This document shows positions 16,438 through 23,835 of a DNA stretch of 33,273 bases, in pieces. The DNA is from Bacteroidota bacterium. GTDB taxonomy: Bacteria; Bacteroidota; Bacteroidia; Bacteroidales; GCA-2711565. The notes under the pieces are model-generated. The model did not search any database. It saw nothing but the letters and a program-made list of their open reading frames with translations, and was not told the origin of the DNA. The first letter of the stretch is position 1. Each line of letters begins with the position of its first letter. The position numbers and the translations under genes are program-made. The stretch is taken from NCBI GenBank assembly GCA_002711565.1, contig PARP01000030.1, positions 1-33,273 on the forward strand, written 5' to 3'.

Positions 16438-17568
16438 ATGGAGATACAATATCCCGAATTTAGTTTATTATTCATTCTTTTCTCGATTTTCGTGCTGGCC
16501 ACATTCGATCAGCTCTATTATTATTGGTATTATTTTAGAAGACTGGCTTTTTATAAAGATTCAGCAAAAGAATCATTGCAAGAAGGTGTATCCATAATTA
16601 TTTGTGCGAAAAATGAGTACTACAATTTGGAGAAAAATCTCCCACTAATTCTGGGTCAAAAGTTTCAGAATTTTGAAGTGATCGTTGTAAATGATGCTTC
16701 AGATGATGAAAGTGAAGAGTTGCTTAAGAACTTCGAAAGGGAGAATGAACATCTGAAAGTTGTTACGATACATCAGAATCTGAACTTCTTTTCAGGAAAG
16801 AAATTTCCTTTATCGATCGGGATCAAATCTGCAAAGTATGATGTTCTTCTGCTAACGGATGCTGATTGTAGTCCGGCATCTGATGAATGGTTGCAAAATA
16901 TGACTTCAGGTATGAATAATGGAACTGATATTGTTTTGGGATATGCACCTCACCAACGAGTAAAAGGATTCTTGAATAAGATCATTCGATATGAAACTTT
17001 ACATGTGGCCATGCAGTATCTATCATTTTCACTTGCAGGACTGACTTATATGGGAGTCGGAAGAAATTTGGCATATCGCAAATCATTGTTTTTTCAGGCT
17101 AAAGGATTTATGTCGCATTATAAGGTGAGTTCCGGAGATGATGATCTTTTTATCAATAGTGTGGCAACAAAGAGTAATACCAGAATAGAGATTAATCCTA
17201 AAACTTATTGCTTCTCGAAACCTAAAACTTCTTTTAAGTCGTGGTTCATTCAAAAAAGAAGACATTTATCAGCCGGCAAGTTCTATAAACCGAAATTTAA
17301 GACCATACTTGGGAAATATGCCTTTTCACAATTATTGTTTTATAGCTTGCTCATTCCTCTCTTAATTGCTAACTTTAATTTAATAATAGTTTTATCATTA
17401 TTCGTGCTGAGATTGTTCTCTCAATTATTCATTTATAAGAAATGCATGAAAGTGTTGAATGAGAAAGGGTTATTGCTCGCAATCCCTGTGATGGAAGTGT
17501 TTATGCTGATCTTACAAATGACTTTAGGACTATCAAATGTGCTTAGCAAACCAAATAAATGGAAGTAG
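16438..17568 (+). CDS. Membrane-bound family 2 glycosyltransferase
   Basis: A 376-residue GT2-type enzyme. One N-terminal helix (about 8-30) precedes the GT-A domain with SIIICAKNE, VIVVNDASDD, the DxD-like motif DADCSP at 141-146, a downstream GDDDLF acid cluster (233-238) and a QKRRH motif (272-276, QxxRW-like). C-terminal helices lie at about 295-330 and 345-365. The sugar donor and acceptor are unknown. It overlaps the ECF sigma gene by 10 bp, so the two are probably expressed together. Confidence 0.88.
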   Translation: MEIQYPEFSLLFILFSIFVLATFDQLYYYWYYFRRLAFYKDSAKESLQEGVSIIICAKNEYYNLEKNLPLILGQKFQNFEVIVVNDASDDESEELLKNFERENEHLKVVTIHQNLNFFSGKKFPLSIGIKSAKYDVLLLTDADCSPASDEWLQNMTSGMNNGTDIVLGYAPHQRVKGFLNKIIRYETLHVAMQYLSFSLAGLTYMGVGRNLAYRKSLFFQAKGFMSHYKVSSGDDDLFINSVATKSNTRIEINPKTYCFSKPKTSFKSWFIQKRRHLSAGKFYKPKFKTILGKYAFSQLLFYSLLIPLLIANFNLIIVLSLFVLRLFSQLFIYKKCMKVLNEKGLLLAIPVMEVFMLILQMTLGLSNVLSKPNKWK

Positions 17569-18170
17569 GCCGTCATTTAACAGAAAAAGGAGTTAGAGAT
17601 TATCAATTGGTGAAGCTGGCCATAGAAACCGGTGATCAGAAAGCTTATGCCGAATTGATGGACCACTATCGTGATTCGCTCTACTTCATGTTGTTAAAAA
17701 TGACGAATAATCCACATGATGCTGACGATCTTACCATAGAAGCATTTGGAAAAGCATTTAAGAAACTACACCAATATACACCTGACTACGCTTTCAGCAC
17801 ATGGCTTTTCAGAATTGCATCCAATAATTGCATTGATTTTATAAGAAAGAAAAAGAAAAGCGCTTTATCTAATTCTGATGTGACAAGTGATGCGAATCTG
17901 AATACAACCATTGTAGAAAGTTTACCTTCATCCGGCCTAGATCCTGAAGAGAAGATCATCAAAAAGCAAAAGATAAAAATGATGAGGGCTGTAGTTGAGA
18001 AGTTAAAACCTCATTATAAAACCCTGATAGAACTTCGATATTTCAAGGAGTATTCATATGAAGAGATCTCTAAAGAACTTGATATTCCTCTCGGTACAGT
18101 CAAAGCTCAGTTGTTCAGAGCTCGGGAGTTCCTTTCTAATGTGATAAAAAACATGCCTGAGAAATATTAA
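17559..18170 (+). CDS. ECF-type RNA polymerase sigma factor
   Basis: A 203-residue sigma-70 family protein with only regions 2 and 4. Region 2 is about 28-95, with DADDLTIEAFGKAFKKL and FSTWLFRIASNNCIDFIRK. Region 4 is about 140-195, with LKPHYKTLIELRYFKEYSYEEISKEL split by the helix-turn-helix LDIPLGTVKAQLFRAR. No anti-sigma gene sits next to it. Its start lies inside the end of the glycosyltransferase gene. The regulon is unknown. Confidence 0.92.
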   Translation: MEVGRHLTEKGVRDYQLVKLAIETGDQKAYAELMDHYRDSLYFMLLKMTNNPHDADDLTIEAFGKAFKKLHQYTPDYAFSTWLFRIASNNCIDFIRKKKKSALSNSDVTSDANLNTTIVESLPSSGLDPEEKIIKKQKIKMMRAVVEKLKPHYKTLIELRYFKEYSYEEISKELDIPLGTVKAQLFRAREFLSNVIKNMPEKY

Positions 18171-18259
18171 TTATAGACTTTCAATTAAGAGTTGCAAATT
18201 TGAACTTTTCAAACGATTAAGTTTTTTTCTAAAATCAAATCCCATTTCCAAGTTTATTG

Positions 18260-18267
18260 TAATTTTG
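18260..18267 (+). promoter_or_regulatory. Putative -7 element for hutU
   Basis: TAATTTTG matches TAnnTTTG, 28 bp upstream of the hutU ATG in the 125-bp gap after the sigma gene. No clear -33 element is seen. Confidence 0.45.
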
Positions 18268-18295
18268 CTGCGTTAAAAAATTAACATATAGCACT

Positions 18296-20302
18296 ATGTC
18301 ATTAAACGATTTTCAAAAAGCAATAGTTCTTGGAATTCCAGAGGTACTTCCTGAACCAAAAGCATATGATCCTGATGTTAATCACGCCCCAGTTAGAAAG
18401 GATATCCTTTCTAAAGAGGAAAAGCAGTTAGCATTACATAATGCACTTCGTTATTTCGATCCAAAACATCATGATGTTCTAGCACCTGAGTTTGCTGAGG
18501 AGTTGAAGAAATACGGAAGAATTTATATGTACAGATTCCGTCCTGATTACGAAATGTATGCAAGGGATATCGCAGAGTATCCTGCAAAATCGGAGCAAGC
18601 TGCAGGTATTATGGTTATGCTGCAGAATAATTTAGATCCTGCTGTTGCCCAACATCCACACGAGTTGATCACATACGGCGGAAATGGTGCTGTATTCCAA
18701 AACTGGGCGCAATACCTTCTTACTATGAAGTATTTGTCGGAAATGACCGATGAACAAACATTGGTATTATACTCTGGTCATCCAATGGGCCTATACCCTT
18801 CACATAAAGATGCTCCAAGAGTGGTTGTGACAAACGGAATGGTGATCCCTAACTATTCTGCTCAGGATGACTGGGAGAAATTCAATGCGCTAGGCGTTTC
18901 TCAATATGGACAAATGACTGCAGGCTCATTCATGTATATCGGTCCTCAAGGAATTGTTCATGGGACTACAATCACAGTATTAAATGCTGGCCGTAAGATC
19001 GAAAAAGACGGCGAAGGTCTTGGCGGAAAACTTTTCGTGACTTCCGGCTTAGGAGGTATGTCTGGTGCTCAACCAAAAGCTGCCGTAATTGCTGGTGCTA
19101 TTGGTATTATTGCTGAAATAAATCCGAAAGCTGTTCATACGCGTCATTCTCAAGGTTGGGTTGATGAAGTATATACTGATCTTGATGAATTAGTGGCGAG
19201 AGTGCGTGTTGCCAAGGAAAATAAAGAAGCAGTTTCCATTGCTTATCAAGGGAATATTGTTGATCTGTGGGAAAAGTTCGTTGAAGATGATATTTATGTT
19301 GATCTAGGATCAGATCAAACATCATTACATAATCCTTGGGCCGGAGGATATTATCCTGTTGGACTAAGCCTTGAAGAGTCAAACGAAATGATGGCCCATG
19401 AACCTGAGAAATTCAAAGAAAAGGTTCAGGAAACATTACGCCGTCATGTTACAGCTATCAATAAGCTAACGGCGAACGGTATGTATTTCTTTGATTATGG
19501 TAATGCATTCTTACTCGAATCAAGTCGTGCCGGTGCTGATATTATGAATGAGAAGGGTGATTTCAAATATCCTTCTTATGTACAGGATATCATGGGACCT
19601 ATGTGCTTCGATTATGGATTTGGACCATTCAGATGGGTTTGTACATCCGGAAAACCTGAAGACCTTGATACTACAGACCAAATTGCAATGGATGTTTTAG
19701 AAGAAATCGCGGCAACCGCTCCTAAGGAAATTACACAGCAGATGAAAGACAATATTCGCTGGATCCGTGAAGCTAAGGAGAATAAATTGGTTGTAGGTTC
19801 TCAAGCACGCATCTTATATGCAGATTGCGAAGGTAGAACGAAGATCGCTGCAGCATTCAATAAGGCAATTAAAGATGGCAAGATCTCTGCACCTGTTGTA
19901 TTAGGTCGTGATCATCATGATGTTTCAGGTACGGATTCTCCTTTCCGTGAGACTTCAAATATTTATGACGGTTCTAGCTTTACAGCTGATATGGCGATCC
20001 ATAATGTAATTGGTGATGGCTTCAGAGGAGCTACCTGGATCAGTATCCACAATGGTGGTGGCGTAGGCTGGGGAGAAGTTATCAATGGAGGATTTGGAAT
20101 GCTGTTAGATGGTTCTGAAGCTGCTGATAAAAGATTACATATGATGCTTCACTGGGATGTAAATAATGGGATCTCAAGAAGAAGCTGGGCTCGTAATGAA
20201 GGAGCAATTTTCGCGATCAAACGTGCTATGGAAGCTGAACCAAAACTGAAGGTTACCATTCCAAATATTGCGGATGATAAGCTGATTGAGAATCAGTTTT
20301 AA
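18296..20302 (+). CDS. hutU: Urocanate hydratase, long form
   Basis: A 668-residue enzyme converting urocanate to imidazolone propionate in histidine breakdown. It is about 100 residues longer than the Pseudomonas-type enzyme, as is common in Bacteroidota. NAD-binding GLGGMSGAQPKA and the active-site block GPFRWVC with C449 are intact, followed by a GRDHHDVSGTDSPFRET motif. No hutH, hutI or hutG lies nearby, so the rest of the pathway must be elsewhere. The stop codon merges with the first base of a heptamer array. Confidence 0.96.
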   Translation: MSLNDFQKAIVLGIPEVLPEPKAYDPDVNHAPVRKDILSKEEKQLALHNALRYFDPKHHDVLAPEFAEELKKYGRIYMYRFRPDYEMYARDIAEYPAKSEQAAGIMVMLQNNLDPAVAQHPHELITYGGNGAVFQNWAQYLLTMKYLSEMTDEQTLVLYSGHPMGLYPSHKDAPRVVVTNGMVIPNYSAQDDWEKFNALGVSQYGQMTAGSFMYIGPQGIVHGTTITVLNAGRKIEKDGEGLGGKLFVTSGLGGMSGAQPKAAVIAGAIGIIAEINPKAVHTRHSQGWVDEVYTDLDELVARVRVAKENKEAVSIAYQGNIVDLWEKFVEDDIYVDLGSDQTSLHNPWAGGYYPVGLSLEESNEMMAHEPEKFKEKVQETLRRHVTAINKLTANGMYFFDYGNAFLLESSRAGADIMNEKGDFKYPSYVQDIMGPMCFDYGFGPFRWVCTSGKPEDLDTTDQIAMDVLEEIAATAPKEITQQMKDNIRWIREAKENKLVVGSQARILYADCEGRTKIAAAFNKAIKDGKISAPVVLGRDHHDVSGTDSPFRETSNIYDGSSFTADMAIHNVIGDGFRGATWISIHNGGGVGWGEVINGGFGMLLDGSEAADKRLHMMLHWDVNNGISRRSWARNEGAIFAIKRAMEAEPKLKVTIPNIADDKLIENQF

Positions 20303-20329
20303 TTACAGATTACAGATTACGGATTACAG
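20302..20329. repeat. ATTACRG heptamer array (left arm of inverted pair)
   Basis: Four 7-mers: ATTACAG, ATTACAG, ATTACGG, ATTACAG. The array fills the whole gap between the hutU stop and the stop of the four-helix-bundle gene. It is the imperfect reverse complement of the array at 20764-20805. Confidence 0.9.
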
Positions 20330-20695
20330 TTATAAATTTGACTTCGTGGTCTTTTGTATTGTGCCTAAAACTCTTATTATTTGATCAATTTTGGTTAATA
20401 AAAAGCCTGCGCTTTCATTATCTAAATTGTTAGAATCTTTAAGTAATCTAATCCAATATCGAGTTTCTCTTGCCTCTTTGTATGCAATGGTGATTTTATT
20501 AAGAAAATCCTTCTTAGAATAAGCTCCTATTGACTCTTCAACATTAGCTCCAATTGATGTAGAAGATTTAACCAATTGATTATATATAGATGCTTTATCG
20601 TAATCTTGTTTACGGCAAAATCTCTTAATAATCTCTAGTGAGAAATTATAAGTAAGCTCTTGAATTAAGTTTTGTGATTTCATGTTTTTATACAT
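20330..20695 (-). CDS. Four-helix-bundle protein (S23 / 23S rRNA intervening-sequence family)
   Basis: A 121-residue protein, or 117 if started at the second ATG (20683, MKSQNLIQ). It is helical throughout with the family's typical blocks: KASIYNQLVKSSTSIGANVEES, split around IGANVEE, then FLNKITIAYKEARETRYWIRLL. The family occurs inside some 23S rRNA genes and as free-standing genes, and is structurally related to the Avd accessory protein of diversity-generating retroelements; its function is not known. No reverse transcriptase or rRNA is present here. It lies between two complementary heptamer arrays, and its start is close behind a terminator, which suggests an inserted unit. Confidence 0.85.
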   Translation of the reverse strand: MYKNMKSQNLIQELTYNFSLEIIKRFCRKQDYDKASIYNQLVKSSTSIGANVEESIGAYSKKDFLNKITIAYKEARETRYWIRLLKDSNNLDNESAGFLLTKIDQIIRVLGTIQKTTKSNL

Positions 20696-20721
20696 TAGTT
20701 CCCAAAACTTAATAAAGTCAC

Positions 20722-20752
20722 AAAAAAAAGTGAGATTTCTAAAACCCCACTT
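20722..20752 (-). terminator. Intrinsic terminator after the repeat-protein gene
   Basis: On the minus strand the stem AAGTGGGG / CTCACTT (20728-20752, one mismatch) is followed by a T-run (A-run 20722-20729). It lies after the heptamer array that follows the repeat-protein stop, and 27 bp before the start of the four-helix-bundle gene. Confidence 0.65.
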
Positions 20753-20763
20753 CTTTATTATTA

Positions 20764-20805
20764 TAATCCGTAATCCGTAATCCGTAATCCGTAATCCGTA
20801 ATCCG
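20764..20805. repeat. TAATCCG heptamer array (right arm of inverted pair)
   Basis: Six perfect copies of TAATCCG, ending 6 bp before the stop codon of the repeat-protein gene. Its reverse complement, CGGATTA in tandem, matches the array at 20302-20329. Confidence 0.95.
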
Positions 20806-20811
20806 AGATTT

Positions 20812-22056
20812 CTATTCATTCACAAAATAAACACTGATCCCGTAATTCTCCTGATCATGTGGAGCTGAAGAGTTCCAGCTTCTGTATGAATGTGAGCCAT
20901 CCGATTCGAAATATAAGGTGTAATCACCTTTTGGAAGCAAAATCGTACCATCAAACATTCTGTTCTTTCTTGCACCACCTGCATGTTCTGTCTTGCGGTA
21001 AGTCATTTCCCAAACAATTCTTCCGGTATCACGATCTTTGATCCAACCATAGTCGTACATATCTCCACCATCACCTTCACCAATAGCGTAGATTCTAACT
21101 TTAGTGTCTTCTTCTAGCGTGAAGTGTTGGCGTTCATAATCATTATTTCTGATTCGTAAGATCTGTGAAACCAGGTTTTTATCTTTAATGTCTTCTGCGT
21201 CTGTGAGTTTGAAATATTCATTCTCTTCAGCATAAATACTTAAACCGTATAAATGTGGAAGCATAGGTGGAGAATCATTCCAATCTCTGTAAGAATGTGA
21301 ACCATCAGTCACATAATATGCGATATAATTTCCTTCTTCAAGTCGGATCTCTTCATTGATCATTCTGTTCTTATCTGCACCTCCGGCATATTCAGAATAT
21401 CTTTCTTTGAATTCCCAAACTTTTTCATGATTATCCATATTGATGATCCAACCATAATCGGCCATATCACCACGATTTGCTCTTTCACCAATAGAATAGA
21501 TTCTAACATCCATATCTTTTTCTAATTTGAATGCCTGACTCATATAGTCATCATCTCTGGCTTTTGTGAGCTTAAGAGAAAAATGATCTGACTTTTCAGC
21601 CTCTCCAATATGACGTTCATCTTTACCTTCAACCCAGATCGAAATTCCCCATGATTGTGGATCGTATGGAGGAAGAACATTCCAATGGTCATAAGAGTGA
21701 CTATCATCAGTAACATAGATAAGTGTGTATTCCCCTTCAGGAAGAGTAATGATCTCAGAAACCATTTTATTCTTTTTCCCTCCGCCTGCTTTTTCAAAGC
21801 GGGTCATTTTTGTTGGCCAAACTTTTTCATAAGTTTTAGCATCAAGGATCCATGCAAAGTCGAATTGCTCTCTTGCATATTGCTCTCCAACACCATAAAT
21901 ATTTAAATCAACTTCCTTCTCAACTTTAAAGCTCTTTCTGATCAATTCATTATCTCCGGCTCTCATTACCGAGAAGATAGTATTCTCTGCAAAACTGTCC
22001 AGATTGTCATAAAGGTCAATAGGAGTAAAATCTGTGTCTACAGCCGTAAGAGTCAT
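20812..22056 (-). CDS. C-terminal part of a split secreted repeat protein (repeats 2-4)
   Basis: A 414-residue frame that I do not recognise as a named family. It holds three repeats of about 108 residues (about 36-143, 170-277, 306-414). Each has a [AY][WI]-rich strand ending FAWILD / YGWI, a KVW-type strand, an AGG-x-x-KN-[KR]-M turn, an L-x-x-G-x-Y strand, and the signature SHSY-x-x-WN followed by a [WY]G[IL]S strand. The frame continues without shift from the upstream part and is separated from it by one TGA. It has no signal peptide of its own, so if translated separately by re-initiation it would stay in the cytoplasm. It ends in TAG, followed by the TAATCCG array and a terminator. Confidence 0.7.
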   Translation of the reverse strand: MTLTAVDTDFTPIDLYDNLDSFAENTIFSVMRAGDNELIRKSFKVEKEVDLNIYGVGEQYAREQFDFAWILDAKTYEKVWPTKMTRFEKAGGGKKNKMVSEIITLPEGEYTLIYVTDDSHSYDHWNVLPPYDPQSWGISIWVEGKDERHIGEAEKSDHFSLKLTKARDDDYMSQAFKLEKDMDVRIYSIGERANRGDMADYGWIINMDNHEKVWEFKERYSEYAGGADKNRMINEEIRLEEGNYIAYYVTDGSHSYRDWNDSPPMLPHLYGLSIYAEENEYFKLTDAEDIKDKNLVSQILRIRNNDYERQHFTLEEDTKVRIYAIGEGDGGDMYDYGWIKDRDTGRIVWEMTYRKTEHAGGARKNRMFDGTILLPKGDYTLYFESDGSHSYRSWNSSAPHDQENYGISVYFVNE

Positions 22057-22059
22057 TCA
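22057..22059 (-). other. In-frame TGA splitting the repeat-protein gene
   Basis: The codon after Tyr 162 is TGA, and the very next codon is an in-frame ATG. Repeats 2, 3 and 4 all have Gly at the aligned position (WGIS, YGLS, YGIS). GGA to TGA is a single-base change, so the site is best read as a nonsense mutation, a sequencing error or a recoded stop. Confidence 0.8.
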
Positions 22060-22545
22060 ATACCTCGAAAACCTCTTATTGTTTTCATATTCTCTGCGGT
22101 CATCACCACTAAAGATCCAGTCGAATACATCTCCAAGATTGAAATTGTTCTCATTGTTATTATCTAGTCCTGCTGCGTAGTAAACTTCATATTCTCCAGC
22201 TTGCAGTTCGATCTCAGTATCAAATCTGAAGCGACCATCGGCTCTTCTATAGTCGAAATATCTGTCATTTTCTTCATCTAAAAGACTCCAAACTACCTTA
22301 CGGGTTTTTGCATCAAGGATCCATCCATAGAAAAGTACATCATTACCTAGTCTTTCATAAAGACCACCCGTTCCTTCAATTTGAACAGTAGAAGCCTTAT
22401 CGAGTTTAAAAGCGTCAGCATCAACACGCCCTATTCTGCGATATCCTACCTCAAGAGTGTTATCCTGAGCCATTGTATTTTCTGTAGCAATAAGTCCAAA
22501 CGCGAAAAGTACAGATAAAAAGAGTTTAGTTATTTTCATAAACAT
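22057..22545 (-). CDS. N-terminal part of a split secreted repeat protein (signal peptide and repeat 1)
   Basis: A 162-residue frame with a Sec signal peptide; a start at the third codon (MKITKLFLSVLFAFG) is equally good, and cleavage is likely near TMAQ. Residues about 36-162 form a divergent first copy of the repeat found in the downstream part: AFKLDKASTVQIEG, a FYGWILDAKTRKVVW strand pair and LQAGEYEVYY. The SHSY-x-x-WN signature is replaced by an acidic, Asn-rich insert. It stops at TGA within what should be the last strand of the repeat. Joined to the next frame the product would be 577 residues. The function is unknown; it is probably periplasmic or surface-exposed. Confidence 0.72.
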   Translation of the reverse strand: MFMKITKLFLSVLFAFGLIATENTMAQDNTLEVGYRRIGRVDADAFKLDKASTVQIEGTGGLYERLGNDVLFYGWILDAKTRKVVWSLLDEENDRYFDYRRADGRFRFDTEIELQAGEYEVYYAAGLDNNNENNFNLGDVFDWIFSGDDRREYENNKRFSRY

Positions 22546-22631
22546 TGTTTTTGTTTCAGAATTAAAAGTAGAAGAGGAACCTAATATATAAAAGCAAAAA
22601 TCGGTGAATACAGAAAATAATAGGGTGAATG

Positions 22632-22646
22632 CCGAATCATATTCGG
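22632..22646. promoter_or_regulatory. Perfect palindrome, candidate operator
   Basis: CCGAATCATATTCGG has 6-bp perfect arms around a 3-nt spacer. It sits in the 259-bp gap between the divergent repeat-protein gene and the hydroxyproline dehydratase cluster. No T-run follows in either direction, so it is more likely a protein-binding site than a terminator. Confidence 0.4.
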
Positions 22647-22804
22647 ATTTGCTTTGGAACTTACTGATTATGGAATTATTAGTTTGATTCTGAAAAAGTG
22701 CGTTTTAGTCTACCAAATAGCTCACTTTAACGATGAATTTAGAATGCTTTTATTAGCTATTCTGCTACCTTTTTTATTAATTTGATGTACCAAATTTATT
22801 CAGG

Positions 22805-23830
22805 ATGAAATTAGCTTGGGAACCCCCAAAACACTGGATGTGCATCGAAAGTATTGAAGCACATACCGCAGGAGAGCCTCTTAGGATTTTTACATCCGGA
22901 CTACCTGAGATCGAAGGGCAAACAATACTTGAGCAAAGACGCTTCTTCATGGAAAACTATGATCACCTACGTACATCAACAATGTTTGAACCTCGTGGTC
23001 ATGCCGATATGTATGGGGCAATTCTTACAGAAACAAATACGGATAGCGATTTCGGAGTATTTTTTATCCGTAATGAAGGCTATAGTACTATGTGTGGACA
23101 TGCTATCATCGCACTTTCAAAGATTTTACCTAATACTGGAATTATAGATAAAAAAGGGAATGAGTTTGAATTGAAGATCGATGCACCTGCCGGTAGAATT
23201 GTCTCACAAGTAAAGCGTATTAATGGCGAAGTTGATGAGGTAAGTTTTAGAAATGTACCTTCCTTTGTTTATCTCAAAGATGCCGAAGTTGAAGTTGATG
23301 GGATAGGTGTAGTGAAATTCGATATTGCCTATGGCGGAGCGTTTTATGCTTATGTAGATGCTGATTCCATTGGTATCGGACTAGAAGCAAAAGATTATAA
23401 TCAACTGATCGATTGGGGGAAAAGAATAAAGCATGCCGTTATGGAAAACTTTGAGATCAGACATCCATTTGAGGAAGACCTGAGTTTCCTTTATGGTACA
23501 ATTTTCACCGGTAAAGCTAAAGACCCTAAAAATCATAGTAGGAATGTATGCATTTTCGCAGAAGGTGAAGTTGATCGGTCTCCAACTGGTACCGGAGTGA
23601 GCGGTCGTGCTGCCTTGCATTATGCTAAAGGTGAAATCGAGCTGAATCAATCTATTCGAATTGAAAGTATTTTGGACACTTGCTTTGAAGTATCTGCTGT
23701 AGAAGAAACTACCTTCGATTCCTATAATGCGATCATTCCAAAAGTCACGGGAACAGCCTATATCACAGGACAAAATAAGTTTTATATAGACCCTAACGAC
23801 CCATTAAAAGACGGATTCATTTTTAGATAA
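22805..23830 (+). CDS. Trans-3-hydroxy-L-proline dehydratase (proline racemase superfamily)
   Basis: A 341-residue proline racemase-fold protein. The first catalytic residue is Cys 97 in STMCGHA. The second position, Cys in racemases and 4-hydroxyproline epimerases (SPCGTG), is Thr 261 in DRSPTGTGVSGR. The Cys/Thr pair marks the dehydratases that convert trans-3-hydroxy-L-proline to delta-1-pyrroline-2-carboxylate, so I prefer this over a racemase or epimerase call. The reductase for the next step is not in the window. It begins the plus-strand cluster and is 5 bp upstream of a prolyl peptidase gene. Confidence 0.85.
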   Translation: MKLAWEPPKHWMCIESIEAHTAGEPLRIFTSGLPEIEGQTILEQRRFFMENYDHLRTSTMFEPRGHADMYGAILTETNTDSDFGVFFIRNEGYSTMCGHAIIALSKILPNTGIIDKKGNEFELKIDAPAGRIVSQVKRINGEVDEVSFRNVPSFVYLKDAEVEVDGIGVVKFDIAYGGAFYAYVDADSIGIGLEAKDYNQLIDWGKRIKHAVMENFEIRHPFEEDLSFLYGTIFTGKAKDPKNHSRNVCIFAEGEVDRSPTGTGVSGRAALHYAKGEIELNQSIRIESILDTCFEVSAVEETTFDSYNAIIPKVTGTAYITGQNKFYIDPNDPLKDGFIFR

Positions 23831-23835
23831 TATAC

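Noticed and set aside
20330-20695. Part of a diversity-generating retroelement, because Avd shares the four-helix fold
   Set aside because: No reverse transcriptase, template repeat or variable repeat was found nearby; fold similarity alone is not enough.
22057-22059. Genome-wide recoding of TGA as glycine
   Set aside because: comM ends normally at TGA, and no other gene in the window has an internal TGA. A single-site mutation or error is simpler.
22805-23830. Proline racemase or 4-hydroxyproline 2-epimerase
   Set aside because: The second catalytic cysteine is replaced by Thr 261, the mark of 3-hydroxyproline dehydratases.
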